DNA of 64,000 bases from Agriotes lineatus (taxonomy: Eukaryota > Arthropoda > Insecta > Coleoptera > Elateridae), in contig OW679203.1 of assembly GCA_940337035.1 (NCBI GenBank), forward strand, positions 80,057,061 to 80,121,060. The letters run 5' to 3'. A program made the translations under genes and the position numbers. The notes under the pieces were generated by a model that saw only the letters and a list, made by a program, of their open reading frames with translations, ran no database searches and was not told where the DNA came from. Shown here one piece after another: positions 25,597-36,374 of the stretch (its first letter is position 1; each line of letters begins with the position of its first letter).

Positions 25597-25743
25597 ACTT
25601 GTTACTGTGATTTATTCTGAAGGCCCGACTGCAAACAAAGTTTGCGAGGGCAAACACGCGCCGCAATCGCACTTGCCAAAAGAGCGCGAACCGGCTGTTG
25701 ACAGTGTAATGTGAAATGTGGACGGACGCTTAATCCTCGCGAA

Positions 25744-25749
25744 ATGTGA
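25744..25749 (+). promoter_or_regulatory. Minimal start-stop upstream ORF (ATGTGA)
   Basis: An ATG directly followed by TGA lies 44 bases before the main start codon. Start-stop elements can stall initiating ribosomes and lower translation of the main frame. The effect here is inferred. Confidence 0.35.
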
Positions 25750-25750
25750 C

Positions 25751-25866
25751 ATGCTGCAACTGCAGGTGGCCGAAGGAGATAAGCAAAATGCAGCTCTCGA
25801 AGAAGTGCGGCTCGCTCTTCAGTGTGCTCTCGCTCCTAGTCAACTCGCTCTTCGCCTATCAAGGTA
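25751..25866 (+). promoter_or_regulatory. Out-of-frame upstream ATG overlapping the main start
   Basis: The ATG at 25751 opens a 37-codon frame running past the main ATG and ending in a TAA that exists only in unspliced RNA (inside the donor, AGG TAA). After splicing this frame would continue into exon 2. Its context (GACATG) is weaker than that of the main start. Confidence 0.3.
25788..25863 (+). CDS. First coding exon of a secreted or membrane protein (signal peptide)
   Basis: The ATG at 25788 sits in CAAAATG, the favoured insect start context. The 25 codons read MQLSKKCGSLFSVLSLLVNS and then LFAYQ: a short n-region with KK, a hydrophobic core of about 14 residues and an A-x cleavage-like site (LFA|YQ). 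The exon ends CAAG|GTAAGC, an excellent donor, after the first base of codon 26 (phase 1), the usual arrangement for signal-peptide exons joined to extracellular domain exons. A longer open frame reading upstream relies on a GTG and is not needed. The donor makes the frame running on to 25970 intronic. I find no matching second exon, so the family (Ig-domain protein, receptor, channel subunit or other) is unknown. An Inr/DPE pair lies 223 bases upstream. Confidence 0.7.
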
Positions 25867-28800
25867 AGCCGCTCAGATTTAATGTAGAAATTGTTGTCGT
25901 CCCTTTTTGCACTTCCAGTGTTGCCTCCAGACAACAGCTTAGCTTAGTAGGAAATGCTTCTCTAAATTAGAAAATAAGCATAAATTGAGTTATGCTTTTA
26001 AGGAAAGCAGTTGTCTGAGGTATTACATCTTTAAAAGACTATCTTTGTCGAACCGCCCTAGTCTAGAGAATATACAGTTCTTTTGAAATTTATTATTACT
26101 GTGAGTGTAGTGTAGCGTCTTTTGTATCCAGGAAACTACTGCTAACTATAAAGTTTAAAATAAAGTGTCTCAAACTCTCAAATAATACATTACGACAAAT
26201 CCTAATCATTAGATGTATTGAAACATAAAAGTAATAGTCTTATCTTTATTTCAATGCGGATCATTCTTTGTGTAATAAAAATACTAGTCATCTGAGAGCA
26301 ACGAGCAACCAACAAAACAATACATTGAGATAGAGTGAATAATTGATTTTAATTTATCACGAAAGTATGTGGCCGACCAGCTGCAGTAAAGGCAGCTGCA
26401 TTTCGATACAAAATAGTAAATCAATTAAAATTGTTGAGGGCGCCAACGAGTCTTTAATACCACAAATGTGCCCTTGCCCAGATAGAAGCGAGACCTTGAA
26501 AAGAAGACAGCCAATCGCAAGTTAATCTAAAATAAAATATCGTAAAAGCAGGATCTAAAGAGTTGCAGTAAGAAATAATAACAGAGGTAGTGCATAGTAA
26601 CAAATATCTGAATAGTTACCAGCAACATTATACTTAAATCCAAACGTCTTTAGCAGGTTTAAAACATTCAGGGTAAACCCAACAAATCTATTATATAAAA
26701 TACTATTACCAATATTAAATTCACTGAATGTTAGCATAAGCTAGCCAACGGAATCATAAGCACAAGAAACCAACAGTTGTATAGGTACAAATGTAATTAT
26801 ATTAAATGGGAAAACTCGATTACTAAAAAATTATAGTTAGTATCACTGTTACAGCAAATATAGTTTTAATGAGGCCCTAGGGGCGTCCATCGCAGGCGTT
26901 CGTTCTTCATTGCAACGGCACAACGTAAAATGCAATGTACGAACGCAAAGCAAAGTTATTGATGTGCATCAGCAAAAGATAACGTTTGGGGAAATCTTAA
27001 GGATTACAATCGACGCCGCTGGCCTTGGTCTGAGAGACACACTGTCGGGTTAAATACAAAAGTAAACTTCAGAAGAGTTTTCTAAATTTTATGCGACAAA
27101 TGGTAGCACGTTGCGTTTCGAACCAAATGAAGGCTTCTATGCCAATCACCCTAAATGTGTGCCGCTTGAAAACATCCGATTTCCAAGAACTACGACGCTG
27201 TTATCGTAACGTAGAAAGCATTGCCCCTACACCCCCCTTCCAACCAGAATCCACCTTGAAGGTGATTGCAATAGAATTCTTTCCTCAAATTTCAAGCATT
27301 AGGTGGGTGGAAAACGCCCAATAACTAGGTTTTGAAAAGCGAAATTAGACGACTCGGAGAATTCAAACCATAAGCGCTAAGTAGCTTTTAACTTATAAGA
27401 AATGTTAAACTCAACATAACCGAAAAGTATAAAGTAAATTCATAAATTAAGGTTTTCGAACCTGAGGGAACCTGACATGATTGCTTAAGTCATAAGTAGC
27501 TCAATAATACATTTATACGACCCCGTTGGTACTAGGAAAGAATTTCAAATTGAAATGATAGCTTTTTGAACCAAAGTGAGCGCTCCAATTTAATAAATTT
27601 ATTTTACACCTTTCCTTCACATCTATTATTTATGTCAACCTAACGTGGGTCTTTTCATATCTCACTCGTGCCAGTATTTATGGAAGCTGGTAGAAAAAGT
27701 TATAACCCAACATCACACCAATAAACCGTACTCGTTTATCGTCAATATTCCACTACAGAATTTCTTAAGTCCTATAACCTACTCGACACTGGGATTGAAC
27801 AGCTCTTGGTCATATTTTTTGTTTTAGAATGGACTGATGTTAAATGCGATTATTATAATAGGCTAAACAGTAGCTCACAGTTATTCAGCTTATGTTTACA
27901 TCTAAATAAATCTCTCATCTAATGAAAGCTAAAAAATAGTATTAATAGCCTGACGACAAGTCAGTCACCGGTTTCACATATCTTTTTGCATCTTCCCGAC
28001 TGAGATGGGCTCAAAATGGGGGTTCCTTGACGGAGGTACTTAAAGCATTTAAAATTCATGCTGCGTATAAATGGTATACAAGTGGGAGAAAATAAATTCA
28101 AATTCCACAATTCCACACTTAGCTGTGAATGCAGTCGAAACTAACTATAAGACGCGAGAAGCAACACAGCTTGGATTTGGGTTGAAGCTTGGACGATCGA
28201 AGTCGGCCAAGTTTCTGATGAAGAAATGGGTTGAGAGTGATCGATTTGGGCGACGATGCGAAAATGTAATCCGATTAAACCAATGCGGAAATATTCAGAA
28301 CATGCTTCTGATGTCATAGATGTATCGAATTTTGAATTTCTACTATATTCCAACGAAACGTAAACAGCTATTCAACTAATATTGCGTTTGGAAAAACCTC
28401 TATTTATTTAAAAACAAAGGCCGACGGTACCAAACACTCCCACCTGGCGCACTAATAAGATTTATAGAAACGGTACGTTGCTAAATACACGACTTTTATC
28501 GATCCTAGCAAGAAGTTTGATGCGTAAAAAACTCATCCCCCTTCCGCTGGATTAAAATTAGTGGTGGCCTTAGTTATTTTAAATCAACATAACAAACGGT
28601 ACTATGGACTATGCCTTACTGAAATTGCATACTGTAAAAGTTTGTCAACCGCTGATCTAGTGTATGCTGTTCCTACTTATAATCTGTACAGTGTATAATA
28701 TGTGACTGTATGTACATTATAAATCCAACATTCAAGGTGTTACATTAACACAAATTTCAGTTCATTTATTGTACAGCTACCATTGCGCATGTCTTTACTT

Positions 28801-28890
28801 CACAAAATAAAAATCAGCGAAGTGCATGCAGCGAAAACCAACCACAATGACGATGCAATAGAACTTTATGAAGATATTGCCAGAGTATTA
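25864..28890 (+). other. Presumed start of a long intron; nothing else recognised
   Basis: It begins with the GTAAGC donor. Open frames inside (26343-26525, 27091-27324, 28071-28319) lack acceptor/donor framing and resemble no family. No second exon could be identified before the LINE fragments. Confidence 0.4.
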
Positions 28891-28893
28891 AAG

Positions 28894-28914
28894 ATACTGA
28901 TATAGTATCAGTAT
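28894..28914. repeat. Perfect 9-bp inverted repeat
   Basis: ATACTGATA, a 3-base loop (TAG), then TATCAGTAT, immediately upstream of the RTE-like frame. It may mark the 5' truncation junction of that insertion. Confidence 0.5.
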
Positions 28915-28920
28915 AGGAGA

Positions 28921-29208
28921 ATGGAAGATACAGTAAAGACCCAACAAACATTAGAGGCAGCAGAAATGAAAATCTTACGAAGGATCACTGGGAACACCTT
29001 AAGAGACCAGAGAAGAAGTGAGGACATAAGGGACCAATGTAAGATACAAAAAATAGGAGACTGGGTGAAAAACCGTAGAGCAGAATGGGACCAACACATA
29101 TCGAGGATGGAAGACACTAGACAAGTAAAGGTGGCCAGAGATAATGTTCCACGAGGAAGGCGTAGTCCAGGCAGACCAAAGAAAAGATGGAAGGATAATT
29201 TGGGATAA
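28921..29208 (+). pseudogene. RTE-type LINE endonuclease/RT, C-terminal fragment
   Basis: The 95-codon frame holds AAEMKILRRITGNTLRDQRR, WVKNRRAEWDQHISRM and RGRRSPGRPKKRWKDNL. These are the three landmarks of the C-terminus of RTE/BovB-like LINE proteins ('aaEMK-LRRi-G-t-rDr-R-e', 'W---R---W--H--RM', 'GRP-kRW-D'). It stays open to its stop but is 5'-truncated: the endonuclease and RT catalytic core are absent, which is typical of target-primed insertions. It is followed within about 10-45 bases by AGCTTATATACAAGTGG and a GAAGAAGAAG tail, resembling the SINE tails at 33211 and 12631. Confidence 0.85.
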
Positions 29209-29253
29209 AACAAGCTGTAAGCTTATATACAAGTGGAAGAAGAAGAGAATGGA
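29209..29253 (+). mobile_element. LINE 3' tail shared with SINE family 1
   Basis: AGCTTATATACAAGTGGAAG with AAGAAGAG resembles the SINE end AGCTTATAACAAAAGGAAGA (33200-33220). LINE and SINE partners usually share 3' ends because the LINE RT recognises them. Confidence 0.55.
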
Positions 29254-30660
29254 ATGTCCGATTTGTGAAAAAGTAATCGGATGGAGAGGAATACTTGGGC
29301 ACCTACCAACTAGGAATATGAAGTACAAGATGCTAAGTGCTCCTGAACTTTTTATAACAGCAAAATATGTCCGCAATGAGTGTAAATATAAGGTAATCCA
29401 CCGAGCACTAGTCAACAGCCTTTAGAATAAATCAGTCACTCGAGCAAGCCTGCTTCTTATCACGATTAAACACCGATTATTATCTACAAATCTTCAAGAT
29501 AGTCATAAGGTGTGTTACACGGGAAACCTATTTACGACATGCAACAAGCGCGATTAGGTACTGAGACGATGGGTCGTAGGCTGAAACAACAGGAACTTCC
29601 TTGCGATAGTCAACACAATGTACCTAGAAAGATACTAAGACAGTTTCTTGTTGTTTTATGGGCGCTACCCATTTATTGGTCGATGATGTAATAGGAATTC
29701 TACCAAGGAACCCACCTCAGCTACCAGATCTATCTTGCTATGCGATTTTTCTGAAAAGTGTTTATCCATTACCACCTGGAGTACACGTTTGCCCTTCTCA
29801 ACTTTTATCTCAAGCCTCGATAACTTCAATCATTGGCCAGTTCGGTCTACCTGTGCTGACGTTACGTCGGAGCGCTGTGGCCTTGTTATTTAGGTGGTAT
29901 TGGTTTATATCAGTTTACTAAAAAACGTACTGCATTTTGCTCTTGCCGGGCATAGCAGCAAATGCTGAAATCCACAATAAAGCAGTATTACACCAGCTAT
30001 ACGTATGATATTACGGTGGTATACAAGCTACAGACGTCTGATTTAATGACCTAGCGTAAAGTCAGCAACCGATTGCAAGCAGCGATCGACAGATAGAAAA
30101 TAGTTCAGCCATACAGCTTGCTGTATCATATTTATCATCTATTATTAACACAGTAAAGCAGTGTCATTCAACTCAATGCAGTAATTCAAAGGCGGTAACA
30201 GGCAAGCTGTTAGACATGTTATATTCCGAGCTGAGCAAAGAATTGCTTAGCGGGAGTCGAGCATCAATCAATTTTGGACGAGTGTCGGGCTTAAGGGTTT
30301 TCGGACCATAGGAGGTCCACATTCGAAGGGATAGGGAAAGATACCTGTAAGTTAAGGCAGCTGACAGTGTCGATTAGAAATCGATGTTGAGAAAAATACG
30401 GTGTATAGGGTCTACGCACATGTAGGTGTCGCCGATACAAGGTGGTTGCAGTACAATGAAGAATGGGAGGAGTGAAGTGATATCCATCATAAAATAGAAA
30501 TAAAGTTTGAGATGGGCTTATGACCAGAAAGCTTCTAGATCCGACCTAGACGCCATGAATGGCCTGGCATTAGCATCTGTCCGCATGCACAAGCGAAATA
30601 CGTTGCCCCTCCCCGCCAATATAGAACCACTGGCTGCGCCAATCTTTCAAACTTACCTAT
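29254..30660. other. Intergenic DNA, weak zinc-finger-like frame at its start
   Basis: In frame 29144-29425 the string CPICEKVIGWRGILGHL has a Cys-x2-Cys and one His, recalling half of a C2H2 finger, but it starts inside the LINE frame and lacks the second His. The rest shows no identifiable feature. Confidence 0.3.
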
Positions 30661-30685
30661 AAATAAATGTCAACGATGCAGAAAA

Positions 30686-30790
30686 CCGTTAACTTTACCA
30701 TTCATTAACTACGAAAAGGTGTTTGGGTCAGTAGAACTGCGGGCTGCAGAAAGGGTACTGGTACACTGTAGTCATTGGAGAGTTACGATT
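30686..30790 (+). pseudogene. RTE-type LINE RT fragment (fingers/palm start)
   Basis: PFINYEKVFGSVELRAAERV at 30698 onward matches the RT motif 'FIDYEKAFDSVE---v---L' of RTE-like elements. Both acidic positions of the motif are changed (D to N, and D to G), so it is inactive. It is cut off near 30795, where the inverted-pair repeat begins. The C-terminal fragment at 32260-32419 may be the same broken element. Confidence 0.55.
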
Positions 30791-30794
30791 TGCG

Positions 30795-31515
30795 TTGGTG
30801 TGTGAAAATGAACTATACGCGGTTGTACGAATAGACTGTACCTTAGTTAGCCGTAAGCAATTTGTATCGTAAATATTTTTAAGGTAGAATTTCGTAGACA
30901 AAATGGTCATATTAAGGTTATAACAGGCGAGTATTTAGCCGGTATTTAGAAAGTGCCTTTCTCTGGGAAGATGGAAATATTTGAATTGAGGGTAAATTTA
31001 TGCAAGGTTTACCTCGTAAGCCGAAAAATTGGGCGAAGTAAGCGATCAGAAGCGCAACTATTGCAACTTAGTCATAAAAATTAGGTTTAAAAGTACATAC
31101 CGGCTGGATCAAATTTTGTTAGTAGGGTTGTAAACTTTATTAGAGTTCATTTGCGAGGTGTCTACCGCTTGCCGAATTTTATAGTGTGAAACCTACAACC
31201 TTGTAGAAAGCATAACAGTATACAGCGATTATGAATTGTCACGTTTATGTACGTGACTTAGAAGTCAGAAATTGGGAACTGCTCTGTTAGGCTTATAGAA
31301 ATTTTGAGAACGCCTACCGAGTTTTTTGCTCAAACTGAACTGAGAATTTAATAGCTAAAAAGTAACCTTATAAGACTGAATTTGTTTTGTAAACGGTAGG
31401 AAAATATGCAATTATTTGCACTTAAGTGTTGTTATCAATCTCGCAACAGTAGCTTTAACCTTCGTGTAAAAGTGTATATTGACTAAAAGAAATTTCAGTT
31501 ACCCCGAGTTTAGAC
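30795..31515 (+). repeat. Dispersed repeat X, plus-strand copy
   Basis: Matches the reverse complement of 40690-41432 almost end to end, e.g. TACGCGGTTGTACGAATAGA, AATATTTTTAAGGTAGAATT, TTTCTCTGGGAAGATGGAA, GCCGAAAAATTGGGCGAAG and AAGTGTATATTGACT. It contains the palindrome GTCACGT-n6-ACGTGAC (31238-31257). No coding frame survives. Class unknown. It appears to interrupt an RTE-like LINE. Confidence 0.7.
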
Positions 31516-31925
31516 GAATTCGCGGCAATATCCAGTTGCTTAACCATCTGCATAAAATCAATACCGCGTATGTTGGTGTTCGACATTTCACGGCAGTAGA
31601 AAATATACTTAAATAATTGAAATTGGAAAAGAAGCAGAATTGACTGTTAAAGTTCTGGTTTACAAATTAACTGGTCTTATTGTCTGACAATGGTGAACCT
31701 ATGCTAGTCATGATCGAAAATGCCAGGGACGAATAGGGATCAGTGGTTATCAAAATGAAGGTCAAAAAGAGGAATATCATGACTAACACTTATAACGTCC
31801 ATAACTGGCGACGACCACTAGATACAGTAAAGGTGTATTGCATATTAGTGTAAACGGATGACCAAGCGCTCAATATGTTTGACTCTTAGGCGGTTGTACC
31901 GGGTTTTATTTTCGCTAACTACAGA
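31516..31925. other. No recognised feature
   Basis: AT-rich sequence between repeat X and a SINE copy. It may include decayed LINE sequence, but no motif is readable. Confidence 0.35.
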
Positions 31926-31929
31926 AGTA

Positions 31930-32095
31930 TTTTAAAAATGGTTTGCTTTCCGGCTACCAGGCCAACAGCTGTGGTAATCGTTAACCCCTGACTAAGAATT
32001 TTTTCTCGATTTTGTAAGCAAAGCCAGTCACCTACTCGGCTTACGAGCAAAGTGTGATTATAGAACCGCAACTAATATAAAAGGAAGAAGAGGAA
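31930..32095 (+). mobile_element. SINE family 1, diverged partial copy
   Basis: Shares with 12398-12654 the order GTGGT..CGT..ACCCCT, ATTCTT-CTC-ATT, GCCA-TCACCTACTCGGC, ATTATAGAACCGCA, and ends in AAAAGGAAGAAGAGG. The tRNA boxes are not recognisable. Confidence 0.5.
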
Positions 32096-32239
32096 CTGAA
32101 GAGCGTGTATATGCTTAGGCTTAGGGCACAAGACCGCAGTAAAAAGCTTGAATCAGGAAGCACACTGTCGTGAAGACAGGAACAGTTGACTTGACGCTGC
32201 TCAGTGATAATCGAAATGAATGTGTACATAGAAAGACAA

Positions 32240-32419
32240 AAGTATGGTGTGTTCAGTAGACTATAGCGTGGGAAGCCCCAAAGCAGATGGATTGGACGGG
32301 CGCTGAATGGTAGACCACGCGCCAATGAACTGAGGGGAAAACGTCTACACAACCACTCGGTGGACGACATCAGACGACATACAGGACGAGCAAGAAGGCA
32401 CAAGTTTTATAAGTTGTAA
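32240..32419 (+). pseudogene. RTE-type LINE C-terminus, frameshifted
   Basis: The words RWTT... in one frame and DDIRRHTGRARRHK in another (32363 to a TAA at 32417-32419) fit the family C-terminus 'GRP-tRWtDDIrr--g'. A single missing base just before the DDIRR codons would account for the frame change. Upstream WTGAEW and GKTST recall the 'W--a--eW-PR--kR' region, with stops. It is inactive. Confidence 0.5.
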
Positions 32420-33095
32420 AAAAAGTATATACGAGAAAGTTGCTATACACTTTATTTTTATAAATTTGTCATAATTCATGAACTCAAAGCTTTCAACTTC
32501 GAAAAGGTGGAATTATTTTATGATTATCTCCTCACCCAGCTTTACAATGACGTATGTTTAAATACATTTTACAGAAAACCAATTTCACCTATGGTCCTCG
32601 GTTTTTCTACTATCTCAGGTTAACAAGGTATTATGCCTTATTTCTCCAATTTTGTTGCTATTTTCTGGAGGATCCCCATAATTTTCGTTCGACTAAAGCG
32701 AAAATAAAAGACTACTTTGCCTCTTCCCCATTCTCTGATTCCGAAGATTTTATGAATACAACCATCATGGTTTAGAAGCAGATAGAAGAGAGATAAATCG
32801 TTTGAGGCTATAACTGGCAGTTAATGATTTCGAACCAGTTCCCCGGACATTGGTGTCATCTTAAGCTCTCCGGTCACTGTACAAAGGGATAGCAGACGTA
32901 AGCCTACTTCTTCACATGAGTAAGACGGTCGAAGAGTCAGATGAGCAGGCGATCTTCATTGACGACTGAATGACCAGCAGGAGTTTACAGGTTTACGTGA
33001 ACAGGTATGCGCCCGGCTCTGACTGACCCGCTGGACGCTTACTATCATCAGTCTGTTAGTATCAGAAATTCGTAATAATTATTAATCAATTTGCA
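32420..33095. other. No recognised feature
   Basis: A 73-codon frame at 32554-32775 matches no family. The remainder is unremarkable. Confidence 0.35.
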
Positions 33096-33097
33096 TA

Positions 33098-33226
33098 TAG
33101 TGGTCGTGAGCCTTCTAAAAAGCATTCTTTTCTTATATTCAGCAGGTTAGGCTAGCAACCTATCCGAGCAGAACCACACATTGTTTAGTATACATTTTCA
33201 GCTTATAACAAAAGGAAGAAGAAGAT
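33098..33226 (+). mobile_element. SINE family 1, 3' half
   Basis: GTGGTCGTGAGCC, then AGCATTCTT and GGTTAGGCTAGCAACCTA match the 12398-12654 copy, ending CAGCTTATAAC plus AAAAGGAAGAAGAAG. It is 5'-truncated. Confidence 0.65.
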
Positions 33227-34231
33227 GCTTATCGTCTACAAAGCAACATCAAATACATTGTAGGAACAATGCAGTGCTGATATAAAATAAATTCCATTGT
33301 TTAATTCAGTTGCAAGGTAACACTTTTCTTTTTTTTTTGTTATCTTATCTCATACAAACAGTTTATGTTAACCATTAAATAGTGTTTGTAATAGTGTAGC
33401 TCTGATGCACTGGGACCAACAAATCTAAAACAGGCTATATTTGCGCCGGCGGAGATGGCGTTTATTATTTATAGCGACGGGGGAAGAAATTCGATGGAAA
33501 AAGGTGTTTTACGGTGCCAGTAAATTACAGATCAAGTGCATAAAGCCTGGTCGGGCGTGGTAGTCCTTTCTGAATAAGCCTGGACCCCTAGGAAAAATAT
33601 AAACTGGACATTTTACTTATTGCAGTCCGGCTCTTTTCTGTATAATATCAACGAGTTATAAAAATATTTTTAAGGAATACTATTCATATTAGAGCCTTCT
33701 GTTCGTTTCATTAACAATTTATGCATTTTTGTATTTTATTTAAATTAATATGGATTAAGTGAACTTCTAATATAAAATTAACTAACCAAAATAGCATTTA
33801 ATGTTCGCTCTAGTGCAATAAAGACATCTCCTACAGGTGAAAATGTACCCCAGACCTAAATTGTGCAGTTTAGATAGCAAACAGCAATTTAATGATATAA
33901 CCAGACCAACTACTAATTTCGAATAGCCTCAGATGTGGCATAAAAGGTAAGGTGATTAGCAGGTAATTGACTATAATGTAAGCATCATCAAATGATATAG
34001 GTGCACATGAATTCGTGACACTAACGACTCCAGAAGTAAAATAAATTTCTGGGAATAAATACAATACGGGTGGTATTTCATTTTATAGTTCAGGAGGCTA
34101 TTCAGTATTGATTATTTCAAAATGATGTGTAGTTCATGCACTGCTAATCAGTTTATGGTTCTCTATTATCATGTTGACTTTTTTAAACCGATTGTGAACT
34201 AGTAAACTGCGTTCCCCTTGTCTAGTGTTAT
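33227..34231. other. No recognised feature
   Basis: AT-rich flank up to the left LTR. No gene, RNA or repeat end seen. Confidence 0.4.
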
Positions 34232-35652
34232 TGAAACAATTTTTTGGCTTCGCCTAATTGTTTCATCAGTTATCCAATTATTTCAGGCTTAACCTGTATA
34301 TTTTTATTTGAATTATAAATCCTTTACATTTCAAATTCGTACATTTTCCAAACCAGCGCATTTTGTACCTGGTTCGAGTTCTTTCTTTCGCGCGATAAAC
34401 TCTCGACCCGCGCTATCTCTTATCAGAGTGCGAGCCTTCTTTTGAGCTCGAATTGTTCGTACCTCCCACTTGCTATTTTTGGCCCGTCGTCACCGGCGTG
34501 GTTAAACAATGTTTGTTCAAGTCAAATTACGTGCGCTCAATTAATCTAATGAGCAGTGGGTGTTTCCTAAGGGCTGATGATGATTAGGTACGATGGCGCT
34601 TTTCTGTTTTATTATCTCCATAGTAATTACATTTTTTCTTAGCTCTTAATTACCAGTTTTAATCACGAGTTTATCTCGGAAGCCAAGGCGCTTGCCTTAT
34701 CGCATTTTCGACACCTGCTTGGTTCGGCGTATTTGCTGCCTTTTTGAGGATGCTTCCGCAGCAATTTTCGGCGCATCCACGTAGATTTGAACGATATGTG
34801 TGCAGTTCACGACCACCTTATGTTAAACCGAAGGGTGTAGTTACCCCGGCCGGCGTTTGCCTGTTTGCCGTTTGTGAGCGTTGGAGAAGCGAGGTTAGTT
34901 TGTGGTATTCCGAAATTTATCGTATCTTCAATACCTGGATTTTACATTTATACAGTTTAAACCCGTCAATATTTAAAATTTAAATGCATACGTTCCGCAA
35001 TTATTAACATGGAATGTTCAATTTCATATATGCTCTTGCTTTTTACATTTGAATTTCTATGCTTATAGTTAATTATGCTGAGTATCTAAAAGTTGATATT
35101 TTGATGTGTATTGACCCTCTGTAAAAAGTACAGTCACGCTTCTTTATTTTCAATAGCTTAAACAGAAGGATTTATTAAATGACTGTGATAAGCTTATGCC
35201 TCGAATGATTTTTTGGTAAAGTTATTAAAATAACCCGAAAGGGGTTTTTTGATTTTATGCGTGTCGCAACCTTCAGTTAACGTACACAACTTTGTTATAA
35301 CATTATTTGCATTTTAATTATCCTGATAATTTATTACTGACACTTCAAGACTTTTTATTATCTATTAATTAAACGTTAGTCACTTGCAGTTTATTTCCTC
35401 TTATTATTTGAAATATTTTGATTTCTGGCGCCCATTTCCTTTCCTTTTTTGAAGACATTCCAGGGTACACAGCTAATGATTTGAACCTACGATCCAACGC
35501 CGCCGAAATTTGAGTTAGTTAGGGCCATCGCGGTGAGTAAAGAGTTTTCAGAGCTGCCGTGGTGTATAAACTGTAAGGGGGTTGATCTGCAATTTTTACT
35601 ACCATTGCTTAATTTTATTAATTAATCGCAGGTCGGCTTCTTTATTGTTTCA
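34232..35652 (+). repeat. 5' LTR
   Basis: TG...CA ends with a 9-base perfect inverted terminal repeat. The first 35 bases are themselves a palindrome: TGAAACAATT and AATTGTTTCA flank GGC-TTC-GCC. A 79-codon frame at 34744-34983 is present in both LTRs, but its sequence resembles nothing known and is probably chance. A stem AACCC-GAAA-GGGGTT with a T run lies at 35232-35252. Confidence 0.9.
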
Positions 35653-35653
35653 C

Positions 35654-35671
35654 TGGCGACCAACGCTCTGG
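35654..35671 (+). promoter_or_regulatory. Putative tRNA primer-binding site
   Basis: TGGCGACC begins one base after the LTR. TGG is the complement of the tRNA CCA end, and TGGCGACC-type sites are associated with tRNA-Arg priming in mdg1/412-type elements (from memory). The tRNA identity is inferred. Confidence 0.6.
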
Positions 35672-36302
35672 GGCTCGATTTTGGTAGTAACATCAGCTGT
35701 GCTTACCTGGATAGCTTTATTTATCAATATTTAATTTTGTACTCGTTTTCCTTTTCACTTTTGTCCAAATTTTTACTTACGCAATTTTGTAATTTTTTCA
35801 TCTTGTAGTGCACGTATTTATATTTGACTTACTTTTATTTTTCCTTTCCTTACTTATCCTTTCGTTCGGTTGTTTATTGACTTTTCTTCCCTTATCTTTC
35901 TGGACGAATGATTGGTTTAGCGGTATGTTTATAGGTAGTGTGATGGACTTTGTTGAAAGGGTATGCTTTGATGAGTGCGGTTTCTGAATGGTTTCTTTGA
36001 TTGGCTGCGTGTGTGCTTTGGAAGTGTAGTATGTTTGGTTTTTGCTTATCTTTCCTTTGGTTGCTTATCGGTGGGTCGAAAGCCTGCGTGAATTACTTGT
36101 GCGGTTTGGTGTAGTTTACTCCATTTTTGGGAACTTTTAGGTACTTGCCCCACCGTACTTGTATTTACTCAGGGTCTCGACGGGTTGTTTTCGGGTTGTT
36201 TTTTCTGGGTCTTAATTTTTTGAATGCGTTCATTATGCATTTCTTTTTCGGATACGTTTATTTGTGCTGGTTGGCTGCGTCCGAGTTGAGGCAGTCCTTG
36301 TT

Positions 36303-36366
36303 TTAGGCCCCTGTTCGGTGTAAACAGGGTGTCTATATTTGTTTTCTGTGTCCGATGTGGTGAAGG
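36303..36366 (+). other. Structured unit 1 of internal domain (hairpin + TCCGATGTGGTG)
   Basis: TTAGGC, then the stem CCCTGTT/AACAGGG (36309-36329), then GTCTAT and TCCGATGTGGTG. The order and spacing match 37745-37803, where three stem pairs are changed on both sides so that pairing is kept. Confidence 0.55.
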
Positions 36367-36374
36367 TCTTTCTT

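Noticed and set aside
29144..29425. Zinc-finger gene suggested by CPICEK...GILGHL
   Set aside because: It has only one His, no repeated fingers, and the frame starts within a LINE fragment and crosses its tail.
34744..34983. 79-codon frame conserved in both LTRs as a gene
   Set aside because: Conservation follows from LTR identity. Amino-acid changes occur freely between copies and no domain is recognised.
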